Shown here piece after piece: positions 47,501 to 56,232 of a stretch of DNA of 64,000 bases. Within the stretch, counting starts at the first letter, position 1, and the number at the start of each line of letters is the position of its first letter. This stretch comes from Actinostola sp. cb2023 (taxonomy: Eukaryota > Cnidaria > Anthozoa > Actiniaria > Actinostolidae), in assembly GCA_033675265.1 (NCBI GenBank), contig JAUJYZ010000276.1, positions 186,001 through 250,000 on the forward strand, read 5' to 3'. Position numbers and translations under genes: made by a program. The notes beneath the pieces are model-generated. The model saw nothing but the letters and a program-made list of their open reading frames with translations. It was not told the origin of the DNA and ran no database searches.

Positions 47501-50500
47501 TAACATATGAACGAATAACTCAACAAACAATAAGAAATGAAGGAAGGTTCTAGAAGATCTAAACTGAACTTGAATTTGATTATGCACGGTAGTTATCCTA
47601 TGGTCTCCTATCAGAAAATAGAAATAAACGGCAAAAAATAAATAAAGTTAGGTAGACAGATAGCTTGACTAGGCAGGGAGACAGATCGACAAACAGACAG
47701 ACAGACAGAAAGAAAGACAGACAGACAATATTTGAAAATACCAATATTTGAAAATACCAATATAGACTTGCACCAGCATATAATTGAACCAAACCATAGC
47801 AATAGGGACTATCTAATGTCCCTGTGGTTTGTTATTATTCAAACAGTTTTCATTGATTCAACAGACAGCTGTACGAACGCGTTGATAGAAGAGTCTCATC
47901 ACTTTCGAGTACTGGGACAACGGCAGGTTGGTAATTAACACAGGTAGCCCAAGCTCAATAATCGAAAACTTCGCCGAGACGTCTCGCCTCAATAGGCGAC
48001 TTGCACTAAGAGGTCACGTGACCCTAACTCCCATAAAACGAACAGCAGTGTCAAAATGAACTCCAGAAATGAAAAGAGCAGCTCGAAATTAGTAAAAGGG
48101 CGAAGTTTCAGCGTATAATGTTTGACACAGGAGAAATGACTAAAAAAATAAAATCGAATGTTTTCTCGGATTTTGTTTGGAAAATGCATTATGCATTTTC
48201 CAAACAAAATCTTAGAAAACGATGGATTTTATTTTTATTCCCGCATTTCTCCTGTGTCAGACATTATGCCCTGAAACTTCGCCCTTTTACTAATTTCGAG
48301 GTGCTCTTCTCATTTCTGGAGTTCATTTTGACACTGCTGTTCGATCTAAGGGGGTTGGGGTCACGTGACCTCTTAGTGCAAGTCGCCTATTCCCTCTCGT
48401 CTTTTCGTCTCGTCTCATTCTCTCGCGGACCGATCAACGACTCGATCAAACTTCAACTCTTCTCTCGGCGGATTTTCGCGAAAAAGTAGAAACCACTGTG
48501 CGTTGAATCTAAGCCAAGTCACTTGAAGTTCTTTATAAAGATGCATAAAGTAACACATTAACATATATAACTATGGCAATAGAGCATATGGGTATTTTGT
48601 CTGCGCATGCGCCAACACAGCATTGACCAGTGACGTCTGAACCATTTTCCAGCTCGATAGCTCATTTTAAGAATATTTTGTAGGAGATCTACGCGTTTCT
48701 AAAGTTTAAACGTCATGAAAATTTACTCATTTTTAAAGACGATAAACACTTCTTCCCCTGGGTATATCTTTGGCCGCTGTTATTTCTTTTGATGGCGAAA
48801 TATTTTACATTGAAATGCGACTGTGGTGTTTGGAGTTGGATGTTCAGCGTTAATTATTTCTACAATCAAGTATTCTACAGCACTGGATTAACGCTTGGTA
48901 ATTGTGATGAAAGTAAACTTTTAGAATTTTAATGAAATGGTCTTTCAGGTGGACGCGATTTCGAGCTATGGCCCGGTGAATATGTAGAAGTGTTCAATTT
49001 AGGTCGAACTTCAATGAGATATTTCTTGAAATTTTTACCGACCCCCAAGTTGGAGATAATTACCACAGCATTCATTCCTTTATATAATTTCAGTTTTTAT
49101 AGAGAATGGGGCTTCAAAAAATGTATAGCTGTCAGATTCAATAGATTCTTCTCACCCTATACTCGGTGTAATGGCGGAATTGATGTTTTGTGTTACTTCT
49201 CGAAGCCATGGTTCTATCATATCTTCGTCTATTTCCATATTCTAAGTCTTTGAAAGTATAAATGAGAGAACAGACTTTGCAGAAAAATTAGTTGTTAAGA
49301 AAATTAAAACTTGTTTCCACTGTTTTGCATTGCAATATTTTTGCTTACCATTTACGGGACTCTCGACGAGCAGAAATGTGGACTCCAAGCATTCAAGTCA
49401 AACTATCTTTCGATTTCTACCGACCCCCAAGCTGCTTAATGTTACGGAGGCGAAGATTATTCAATAGTCATTCCATTCATCACAATAAATGACTTTCAAA
49501 AAATGCATAGCTCCTGCTATGAATGTTCAAAGTGCATGTATACGACGAAGACGGCAGCCATTGTCAGTTTAGCTTGTCATGTCTGGACCTCCCTCTCCTT
49601 GCAATATGCAACTCATAATGCATCGTAAATACTGGTTATGACAACTGCAGCATGCCTTCAGCATTGATAAAATAGAATCCATCATTTTAGAGTTGCATAT
49701 GTTCATATAGACAAGTTAATAAATAAATATATGAGAAAGAACTTCGCCATCTTGTTTGTTATTCCTGGTATTTAAATTAGCGCGGGATGGCGCGGGATAT
49801 ATGCGCGTGTCAGAGGGTCTTTGTGTTCATGTTGGCATTTCACGCATGCGCAGACAAAATGCCCATGTGCTTGGCAATAGACCTTTTTACCGATACGGCG
49901 GCCATTTTGGATTCTATTGCTTTGGATAAAAAACATTATGGGATGCTCAGGGTGCAAATGACCCCAAAACTCCCAAAAACTGTACAGTGTGGAGTCGCGT
50001 CAATATATTATTTTTCTATTTCGCTCTAACCATAGTGTTGTATGGCTTACTATCTACATGTGTTGTGTATTGTTGTATAATTTTGTACAAATTCATTGCT
50101 TTAAATTAGGTTTTCGTAGTTTTTCATGGCCAAATGGTTACTAGCTTGCACCCTAGGCATCCCATATTTCAATATGGCCGCTGTATCGGTAAAAAGGTAT
50201 ATTCATTTTTGATTACAGTACGAGCGCTACCAGAAGTTTGGTGCCGAGGAGTACGTACTTCAGGCGGGTGGAGTTCTTTGTCCTGGACGTGGATGTGGGA
50301 TGGGTCTGTTTCCAGCGCCAAGAGCAAGGTCTATCCGGTGTGAGGGAGGTTGTGGAGTAAGTAGAGACTACGCGCGTTCCATTTTTTTGCCCTGGACGTG
50401 GATGTGGGATGGGTCTGTTTCCAGCGCCAAGAGCAAGGTCTATCCGGTGTGAGGGAGGTTGTGGAGTAAGTAGAGACTACGCGCGTTCCATTTTTGCCCT

Positions 50501-52678
50501 GGACGTGGATGTGGGATGGGTCTGTTTCCAGCGCCAAGAGCAAGGTCTATCCGGTGTGAGGGAGGTTGTGGAGTAAGTAGAGACTACGCGCGTTCCATTT
50601 TTGCCCTGGACGTGGATGTGGGATGGGTCTGTTTCCAGCGCCAAGAGCAAGGTCTATCCGGTGTGAGGGAGGTTGTGGAGTAAGTAGAGACTACGCGCGT
50701 TCCATTTTTGCCCTGGACGTGGATGTGGGATGGGTCTGTTTCCAGCGCCAAGAGCAAGGTCTATCCGGTGTGAGGGAGGTTGTGGAGTAAGTAGAGACTA
50801 CGCGCGTTCCATTTTTGCCCTGGACGTGGATGTGGGATGGGTCTGTTTCCAGCGCCAAGAGCAAGGTCTATCCGGTGTGAGGGAGGTTGTGGAGTAAGTA
50901 GAGACTACGCGCGTTCCATTTTTTGCCCTGGACGTGGATGTGGGATGGGTCTGTTTCCAGCGCCAAGAGCAAGGTCTATCCGGTGTGAGGGAGGTTGTGG
51001 AGTAAGTAGAGAGACTACGCGCGTTCCATTTTTGCCCTGGACGTGGATGTGGGATGGGTCTGTTTCCAGCGCCAAGAGCAAGGTCTATCCGGTGTGAAGG
51101 AGGTTGTGGAGTAAGTAGAGACTACGCGCGTTCCATTTTTGCCCTGGACGTGGATGTGGGATGGGTCTGTTTCCAGCGCCAAGAGCAAGGTCTATCCGGT
51201 GTGAGGGAGGTTGTGGAGTAAGTAGAGACTACGCGCGTTCCATTTTTACCCTGGACGTGGATGTGGGATGGGCCTGTTTCCATCGCCAAGAGCAAGATCC
51301 ATCTTTGCCCTCCAGACTCTGTCTGTCTGTCCACACGTTATACATATTCGTTTTCTTTCGAGTCGTTTTCACCTAGTTCCCGTCGCTCCTCCTCCCCAGT
51401 CCCCCTCCCTCTCCCTGCTCTCTTTCCCCCTCCCCTCTCCCCTTGGAGAGCCTTGTTCAATTAATTATTATATGTTCGCTTTAAAAGTTGAAATAGTCGT
51501 AAATGTTGTCATCTTCTAAATCAAGCATCTCGCAGACTAAAATCTAACTTCAGCCCTTGTTTGAACCTTTCATGTATATTTAATATTTAGTTTTACTCAA
51601 ACTACCTAAATACTCGACCTAATTCCCTTGGTTTCTAGTATTTGGTAGAAAAATGGGACGATAAACGCAGTATAAAATATTCCCATACAAAATCTGGGCC
51701 AAAAAAAAAATTCGTCCCCAGCTCTCCTAAGTTACCCTAAAGGAAATGGCAGAGAAGAGTCTGGGAATGGGGTTGGCTGAAAACTCTACCTGTATACATA
51801 GCCTATATAGTAACCATGGGAATCGTATTGTCTATCCAGGGAGAGTTCTGCTGTGAGTGTAAAGACCCGTATGAACGAGGGCACAGATGTCAAAGACAGC
51901 AAGCACCGACGGCTGAAGCGTCACGTCAAAGTGTAAGTCGAGTAACCTATGAACAGCTGGCCTGTTCTTAGAGTCGTTTTCGTATGAGTGGTAAGTAGTT
52001 ACGGTACGGCTCGTGCCTTGCGGTGACCGTGCCATGCCCAAGAAATCTGATTGGTTGAGCAATGATTCTGCTTTGCGCGCTGTAATTGGTTGAATAATAT
52101 ACTGATGTGTTATAGTTTCCCACTCATGACGAAAACGACTCTATCTGTTCACTTGAATACACGTACGAAAGTGCCATTCGCGCTCGTATCGTATAACATT
52201 TACTTAGGCCGTGTTTACACTTGGTGGTTTACTGAACTAAACCTTTTGTAGAAATTAGAAAACTATTGTTTGTTGAGCGGTTAACCTTAGTTTTCTGATT
52301 TGTATCTTGGTAAAGCGTTTCAACGTAACACGGTCAATAAGTCGTCTGAAAATCAGGCTGACGATCGGAAGCGATGCTACTGAATCCGCATGTACTGTAC
52401 AAAAGATGGCGGATGTACATTTTACCATGATCCTTTGCGAGCTTAAGTCATTTCTACTTAGATCCACGAACTATCTGATGCGTTCACATAAATAAAGCAG
52501 GTAATAGTTTCACACTTGCAAATTTTGACGTTTTCAATAATCTGTTCTAAAGCTTCTGAGATATATAGTAGATCACAGCAGAAATAGCTTAGTTGAGTTG
52601 TTTGTTTTAGTGTTGTAGGAGGGCCACAAGTTCATCAGTCCATGTCTGTTACGTGTTTACCCTCAATAAATAAAGTTG

Positions 52679-52740
<62 letters not shown>

Positions 52741-52747
52741 CATCATC

Positions 52748-52838
<91 letters not shown>

Positions 52839-55216
52839 GTATTTTAGTTATTTTAGTTTTTCTTTTCAGCTCGTGGATTGCAAATCGCTCGATCACTCGA
52901 TTTTACTGCGGTTCTCAGTATTATGCGAACTCAGACATTCAAACAGTCGGCTGGAACTGGTTTTTCGCTACCGTCAATCAAATTCAAAACTCTAACAAAT
53001 TCAAAACTAAATACATTCTTCGACCAAATGATCCATAATTTAGCTCAAAATCATATTTGGTTTCCATTTGGTGGGTCTTCTGACTTATATTTTTAAGTTG
53101 ACTGATTTTTTATGTTGATTGACGGCAGCGAAAAACCAAGTTCCAGCCGACTGCTTGAATGTCTGAGTTCGCATAATACTGAGAATCGCAGTAAGCTTTT
53201 AAACAAGCCACGAGTTCGCCAATGTTGGTTTTTGAAATAGAAGCTAATGATATAAACTCTTATCTACCACACAGCGTTATCAAGTGTCCGCGGATAGTGC
53301 TCGCAGAGCATGCTGGGAGCAGGAGAATCAGGAAGCTCGTAATCTTATTCAGCAAATCAGCAAAGCTTGTCCACGCTGCAATGTACAAACGGAAAAAAGT
53401 GGTAAGCGGTCGAGTCGATCCTTGTTTCGTCCATCCGACGTCCCCGTTCCGACGCCATCAAATAGTTCCCAGATTTCCTCCCGGACTGGTCGGGTCAAGT
53501 TGTAATGGTCGTCGTTTTGGAGTTGGGTGGGAAACTGGTAACTAGTATGTTTCGCAAGGAATTATGGGGACTATTTTAGGGAACGCTCTATTTTAAGGTA
53601 TCAGGGTACCCCAAAAACCTATCAAAAGACCGGTTTCGATTTTTTTTTTGACAATCAAATCTAATTGAATATTATCTATCATTTCCAACAATCAGAATCT
53701 AAAAATATTTTTTCCCTAAAAAGTTCAGTAGAATAAAAAAACGAATTTTGGATTTCATTTGATGCAAAAAGATGTTGACAAGCAAGCTGTCAACAACACT
53801 CACGCAACAGACTTTCCAAAGATTAAGATGCGAAGAAAGTATCCAAAAATCGTAACTGCTCACTCAAAATATCCTTGAATAACGATGCCAAACCACTCAC
53901 GGTCAAAATGCTCGTATTTCCCGCCAGCAGAACTTTGTTTTCCTGCCATGTTGTGTTAGGTACTGTAAGGCGATCTTGTTTTGAATGCCATTCATATGTC
54001 ATCAGGTATTGGATCACATATTTGTGGTGGATTATAGTCGCTTGTGCAAACAAAGCCGCCACTTGACTTGAAAAACAGTTTGGGCTTTTTCTCATAGAGC
54101 AAATTAACGAAAATACGGGTGTTATTTTGAGCTCCTAAACAAACGGGTTTTATTCGATTCAGCTGAGATTTTTAGGACTTCATCTCTGATTATCATTCTT
54201 CAAAACCGTGTCTCCGATTTTTGATATTTTAGTGATTTCATGAGTTATTAACTGATTAGTAAAAAACAATGTATTTTTAGCGTACCGAAAGTTTCACGGC
54301 AGATAAAAAAGCAACGGGGAAACGTATCGATAAACGGAGACACATTTTTGATAATTGATATCTCTAGAGTGCATAAAGATAATGATCTTGAATTTCCGAT
54401 AAAATGCGGTTGTCTGGGACCTCGCCGTACAACGCTATATGAAAATTCGTTGATCTCGACTTATATTTAAAACGCGTATGTACTTTTTGTTAATAGACCA
54501 TTAGTTGGAATCTCCATTTATTTAGCTTTCAGAAAATGTATACTTTATTGGGGTTTAAATGGACAGATTCTGTGTTAAAGCGACTTGAATGCATACCGGT
54601 CGGTAGGGGTACCCTGATACCTTAAATACAGTGGCAAGTTTGAGTAGTGATATTACAATTACAGAGGAACAAAGAAATGTTCAAGATAGCGGGAGTTCGA
54701 GACAACGGAGTAAATTTTACGGCTCCAAGGAGAATGAGTGGACATTGTTTCTGGTTTCAAATTGACGACCGTCTTAAATAATATTCATATGCGGGCGGCG
54801 CCTCGAATCCAGGAGTTGTTGTTTTGTTTTCTAATTTCTGCTTTTGTTTTCTATCTCAGAAGTGAGGCTAAGCCCGCTTATGAATAGCGAACTTTTGGAG
54901 ATAACCGAGTTCGAGATAGCAAAGTTTAACTGTACATGTTACCCCATTTCCTACAGTAAAAACACACAGTAGTAGCGTCCCCTAAAATCAGTCCCATAAC
55001 TCTCCACTCAACGTGCTAGTTTTCCGCCAACTCCGCCGGGAAATTCCAATATTTTTCAGGCATTTGTTTTGACCTTGTGTGTTTGTTGTAACAGGAGGCT
55101 GCAACCACATGGCATGTACTCGATGCAAGCATGAGTGGTGCTGGTTGTGCCGTATTCAATGGAATCAAGAATGCCAAGGCAATCACTGGTTTTTACAGGA
55201 AAGACGACAGCGATAG
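34958..55216 (+). CDS. PRKN: Parkin, RBR E3 ubiquitin ligase, complete
   Basis: Ten coding exons: 34958-35140, 35682-35954, 37434-37517, 37894-38009, 38370-38515, 47865-47926, 50219-50356, 51840-51932, 53275-53401 and 55095-55216. They give 447 residues (human 465) with every phase consistent. Order: ubiquitin-like domain (1-76; PINK1-site Ser equivalent S69 in NQSII), linker, RING0 ([10 protein letters not shown] and following Cys pairs, about 100-215), RING1 ([16 protein letters not shown] onward), IBR ([13 protein letters not shown] ... [17 protein letters not shown]), repressor linker with W379, and RING2 with the catalytic cysteine C410 and H412 in GGCNHMAC. It transfers ubiquitin to mitochondrial outer-membrane proteins during PINK1-driven mitophagy. 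Intron 2 uses a GC donor. Intron 5 (9.3 kb) contains an antisense gene, and intron 7 begins with a tandem copy array of the exon end. Confidence 0.97.
35154..35371. mobile_element. MITE, TAGAGTCG family, copy 6, beside parkin exon 1
   Basis: Left end tagagtcgttttcgtatgac, right end ctcatgtacgaaaatgactc with TA at the edges. It begins only 13 bp after the exon 1 boundary at 35140, so the element practically abuts the splice donor. Confidence 0.88.
36095..36305. mobile_element. MITE, TAGAGTCG family, copy 7
   Basis: Left end tagaatcgttttcgtatgag, right end cactcacacgaaaacgactc; TA-flanked. Parkin intron 2. Confidence 0.87.
36454..36864 (+). mobile_element. hAT-like MITE with poly-G/poly-C ends, copy 1
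   Basis: The 411-bp element starts with about 26 G (36457 on) and ends with about 30 C. It is flanked by an 8-bp direct repeat ctgcaaac at 36446-36453 and 36865-36872, the target length typical of hAT elements. Inner ends actccctttgtccaagtggt and accacttggacaaagggag are inverted, and the cctaaaaggtac motif recurs several times. Parkin intron 2. Confidence 0.85.
37562..37728. repeat. Fold-back element in parkin intron 3
   Basis: The arms tgcctcgaacccagtcgctt and aagcgactggattcgaggca are inverted; the core is C/T-rich (ttcgctttctcgtccccccg). Confidence 0.78.
38130..38325. mobile_element. Partial copy of the tgacgtca fold-back MITE
   Basis: Matches the right half of the 13724-14048 element (gctcaaattgtcatgtaagc-type segment, cgaaagttgataaagcgaaa, cgtgacgtcacacttcggta). 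Parkin intron 4, ending about 45 bp before exon 5. Confidence 0.75.
38528..38962 (-). mobile_element. hAT-like MITE with poly-G/poly-C ends, copy 2 (inverted)
   Basis: The 435-bp element is the reverse complement of the element at 36454-36864 and is flanked by the 8-bp repeat gtatgaca at 38520-38527 and 38963-38970. It starts 12 bp downstream of the parkin exon 5 boundary. Both ends are long G runs with some C. Confidence 0.87.
39414..39500. repeat. GC-rich hairpin
   Basis: The arms agccgctttttggcggtcgc and gcgaccgccaaaaagcggct pair around a short loop (gcaaccgccaaaac). Preceded by a region rich in cgtaactcga motifs (39125-39360). Parkin intron 5. Confidence 0.8.
39571..39738. mobile_element. 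MITE, TAGAGTCG family, copy 8 (left end lost)
   Basis: Begins inside the element (acggagttactgtcacggta) and runs to the intact right end ctcatacgaaaacgactata. Parkin intron 5. Confidence 0.83.
39826..40075. mobile_element. Fold-back element, relative of 30228-30440
   Basis: The arms gacgcgtttgctcaggctta and gcctgagcaaatgcgtcttt are inverted, with outer ctccagtttcga / tcgaaactggag ends. Parkin intron 5. Confidence 0.8.
40186..40775. mobile_element. Fold-back element with an AT-rich core
   Basis: Long inverted arms: gctaattcggtgacgtcaaa pairs with tttgacgtcaccgaattagc, and aagtgcttatgaagcttatt pairs with aataagcttcataagcactt. The core holds an AT-rich run of aataat and atataa units (40495-40612). 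Parkin intron 5. Confidence 0.85.
41546..41803. mobile_element. TIR MITE (ggagtgcttaccatttac)
   Basis: The ends ggagtgcttaccatttactg and gagtaaatggtaagcactcc are inverted. It ends 16 bp from the stop codon of the antisense SANT gene, so it would form part of that gene's 3' UTR. An overlapping fold-back with aaacgt/acgttt ends lies at 41327-41545. Confidence 0.8.
41819..47306 (-). CDS. Myb/SANT-like DNA-binding protein, antisense inside parkin intron 5, 5' incomplete
   Basis: Three minus-strand exons join in phase: 47306-47131 (ends phase 2 at a gtaagt donor), 44300-44228 and 42811-41819 (stop). They give 413 residues as far as seen. The first two exons read [17 protein letters not shown] and [18 protein letters not shown], a region I do not recognise. 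The last exon carries a trihelix-type Myb/SANT-like domain ([53 protein letters not shown]), a Ser/Thr/Val-rich middle, a basic stretch ([19 protein letters not shown]) and a C-terminal coiled coil ([20 protein letters not shown]). DNA binding and possible multimerisation are inferred. Many such genes derive from or accompany transposons, but no transposase is seen. The ATG at 42803-42805 could serve as an internal start. Confidence 0.72.
42950..44216. repeat. 49-bp minisatellite, about 19 units
   Basis: Unit: actagactaccaaataccca, tgctagacccccaaatacc, catggtcaaa. Main array 43262-44216; degraded units at 42950-43030 are separated from it by unrelated sequence with a C run. It lies in the intron between the last two exons of the SANT gene and in parkin intron 5. 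Confidence 0.96.
44301..47130. other. Shared intronic stretch with several MITEs
   Basis: Contains the second copy of the tacagtc MITE (44607-44860), a pogo-like fragment (45183-45290), a TIR element at about 45570-45748 (acatctgttttcaaaaacgt and acgtttttgaaaacaggtgt), and at about 46370-46475 a relative of the elements at 268-396 and 60.65 kb. No supported exon. Confidence 0.65.
44607..44860. mobile_element. TIR MITE (tacagtc family), copy 2
   Basis: Starts tacagtccttctcaaaaagg and ends tttttgagaattgca; internal arms with gtcacgtgattcataatg and atgaatcacgtgacttta as in 7491-7737. Confidence 0.83.
47993..48390. mobile_element. Fold-back element downstream of parkin exon 6
   Basis: The ends aggcgacttgcactaagagg and cctcttagtgcaagtcgcct are inverted; the core has the palindrome ggaaaatgcattatgcattt. 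Starts about 67 bp after exon 6. Confidence 0.83.
49156..49238 (-). CDS. Candidate first coding exon, possibly of the antisense SANT gene
   Basis: From an ATG at 49236-49238 the minus strand reads [20 protein letters not shown], then SAITPSI, and meets a strong gtgaga donor at phase 2. The acidic, non-repetitive sequence looks like a real N-terminus. It does not join directly to the exon at 47306 (which needs phase 0), so an extra exon would be required, or it belongs to another gene. If linked, the antisense gene would span parkin exon 6. Confidence 0.35.
49880..50198. mobile_element. Fold-back MITE abutting parkin exon 7
   Basis: The ends acctttttaccgatacggcg and gccgctgtatcggtaaaaag are inverted, with mirrored gccattttgg / aatatggc. 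The right end lies 20 bp before exon 7 (50219). Confidence 0.85.
50277..51300 (+). repeat. 107-109-bp tandem array made from the parkin IBR exon end and its splice donor
   Basis: Ten copies; the ggacgtggatgtggg marker sits at 50285, 50394, 50501, 50608, 50715, 50822, 50930, 51039, 51146 and 51253. Each of the first nine carries the exon-7 coding end ([18 protein letters not shown], then IRCEGGCG), the gtaagt donor and about 30 bp of intron. Copy 1 is the real exon end; the rest are intronic. The last is truncated and diverged. Copies are almost identical (rare differences near 51014 and 51097), which points to recent expansion or ongoing homogenisation. Confidence 0.97.
51969..52143. mobile_element. 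MITE, TAGAGTCG family, copy 9
   Basis: Left end tagagtcgttttcgtatgag, right end ctcatgacgaaaacgactct with TA; internal part shortened. It lies 36 bp downstream of parkin exon 8. Confidence 0.87.
52676..52838. repeat. (ATT)n-(ATC)n-(ATT)n microsatellite
   Basis: Compound trinucleotide tract of about 160 bp in parkin intron 8; source of spurious poly-Y, poly-I and poly-H frames. Confidence 0.98.
52866..53215. mobile_element. Fold-back element in parkin intron 8
   Basis: The arms attatgcgaactcagacattc (about 52920) and gaatgtctgagttcgcataat (about 53157) are inverted and extend through agtcggctggaactggtttt / ccaagttccagccgactgc. The right end is about 60 bp before exon 9. Confidence 0.83.
53597..54621. 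mobile_element. TTAA-flanked non-autonomous DNA transposon, 1,025 bp
   Basis: The ends ggtatcagggtacccc and ggggtaccctgatacc are perfect 16-bp inverted repeats, flanked by TTAA at 53593-53596 and 54622-54625. TTAA targets are the hallmark of piggyBac. No transposase is visible; the longest internal frame (minus, about 90 codons) is unrecognised. Parkin intron 9. Confidence 0.78.
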
Positions 55217-55245
55217 AAACAGTTGTACTGCATGCATCACGAAAT

Positions 55246-55917
55246 AGACCACTCCCGACGTAGTCAATCGATAAAAATCGATATCGATTTGCCAATCGAT
55301 CAATCGGTAAAAATCGATATACTGATTTTGATTGATATCGATTTGTATCGATCAATCGGTAAAAATCGATATCACACTTTCTTTCTTGATCAATTTTTAT
55401 CGATTGACGTGATTTATCAATTTTTACCGATTTACGTGGTTTGTCAATTTTTCTAGAGGAAGAGTTGAAGTTCGATCGAGTCGTTGAGGGGGACGCGAGG
55501 GAATGAGACAAGACGAAAAGACGAGAGGGAAGTGAGGCGAATAAGGCGATTGCTCTCCCAACCCTTGTATAAACTTGCAAAGGCAAAGTTGCAGGATATG
55601 TTTGCCAGTGTCTTCCTGGATTGATTCACTGGCTGAACTTGTTCGACTCGATCGAACTTCAACTCTTCTCGACGGAGTTTCGCGAAAACGGTAGCTTGGG
55701 TTGTTTTGCAGTCTACGATATTTTCCGTATTCATTTTTCTACATTGATTAGTTTGGTACGTTATTACGCGAAAACAGCAAACCGTTAAAAATCGTTATCA
55801 CACTTTTCTGCTTTATTGATTTTTACCGATTTCCGTTAAAAATCGATAAAAAGCACTTGATTTTTATCGATTTGTATCGATATCAATTTTTATCGATTGA
55901 CTACGTCGGGACCACTT
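55246..55917. mobile_element. Fold-back element with atcgat-rich arms just after parkin
   Basis: The arms cccgacgtagtcaatcgata and tatcgattgactacgtcggg are inverted; inside are many aaaaatcgata/tatcgattttt motifs. It starts 30 bp after the parkin stop codon, so it probably lies in the 3' UTR. Confidence 0.85.
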
Positions 55918-55963
55918 CACGATGTAAGGTGTATGATGGGTAATCAGGGCAAATTCGATAGGT

Positions 55964-56232
55964 CTTTTAAACACAAAACAAAACAGGCAAAACAAACAAT
56001 ACAAACAAAACAGACAAAACAAAACAAAAGAGACAAAACAAAACAAAAGAGACAAAACAATACAAACAAAAGAGACAAAACAAAACAAAAGAGACAAAGC
56101 AATACAAACAAAACAGACAAAACAAAACAAAAGAGACAAAGCAATACAAACAAAACAGACAAAACAAAACAAAACAAAAGAGACAAAACAATACAAACAA
56201 AACAGGCAAAACAAAACAGACAAACCGAAATC
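55964..56232. repeat. AAAC/AGAC-rich simple repeat
   Basis: Tract of aaaacaaaacaaaagagaca and acaatacaaacaaaacagac units. Gives Lys/Thr/Gln and Cys/Phe/Leu frames without coding meaning. Confidence 0.96.

Noticed and set aside
50134..51376. Separate small genes inside the parkin array
   Set aside because: The frames are parkin exon 7 sequence and its intronic tandem copies, on both strands, not independent genes.
52642..53038. Poly-Tyr, poly-Ile and poly-His frames
   Set aside because: ATT/ATC microsatellite in parkin intron 8.
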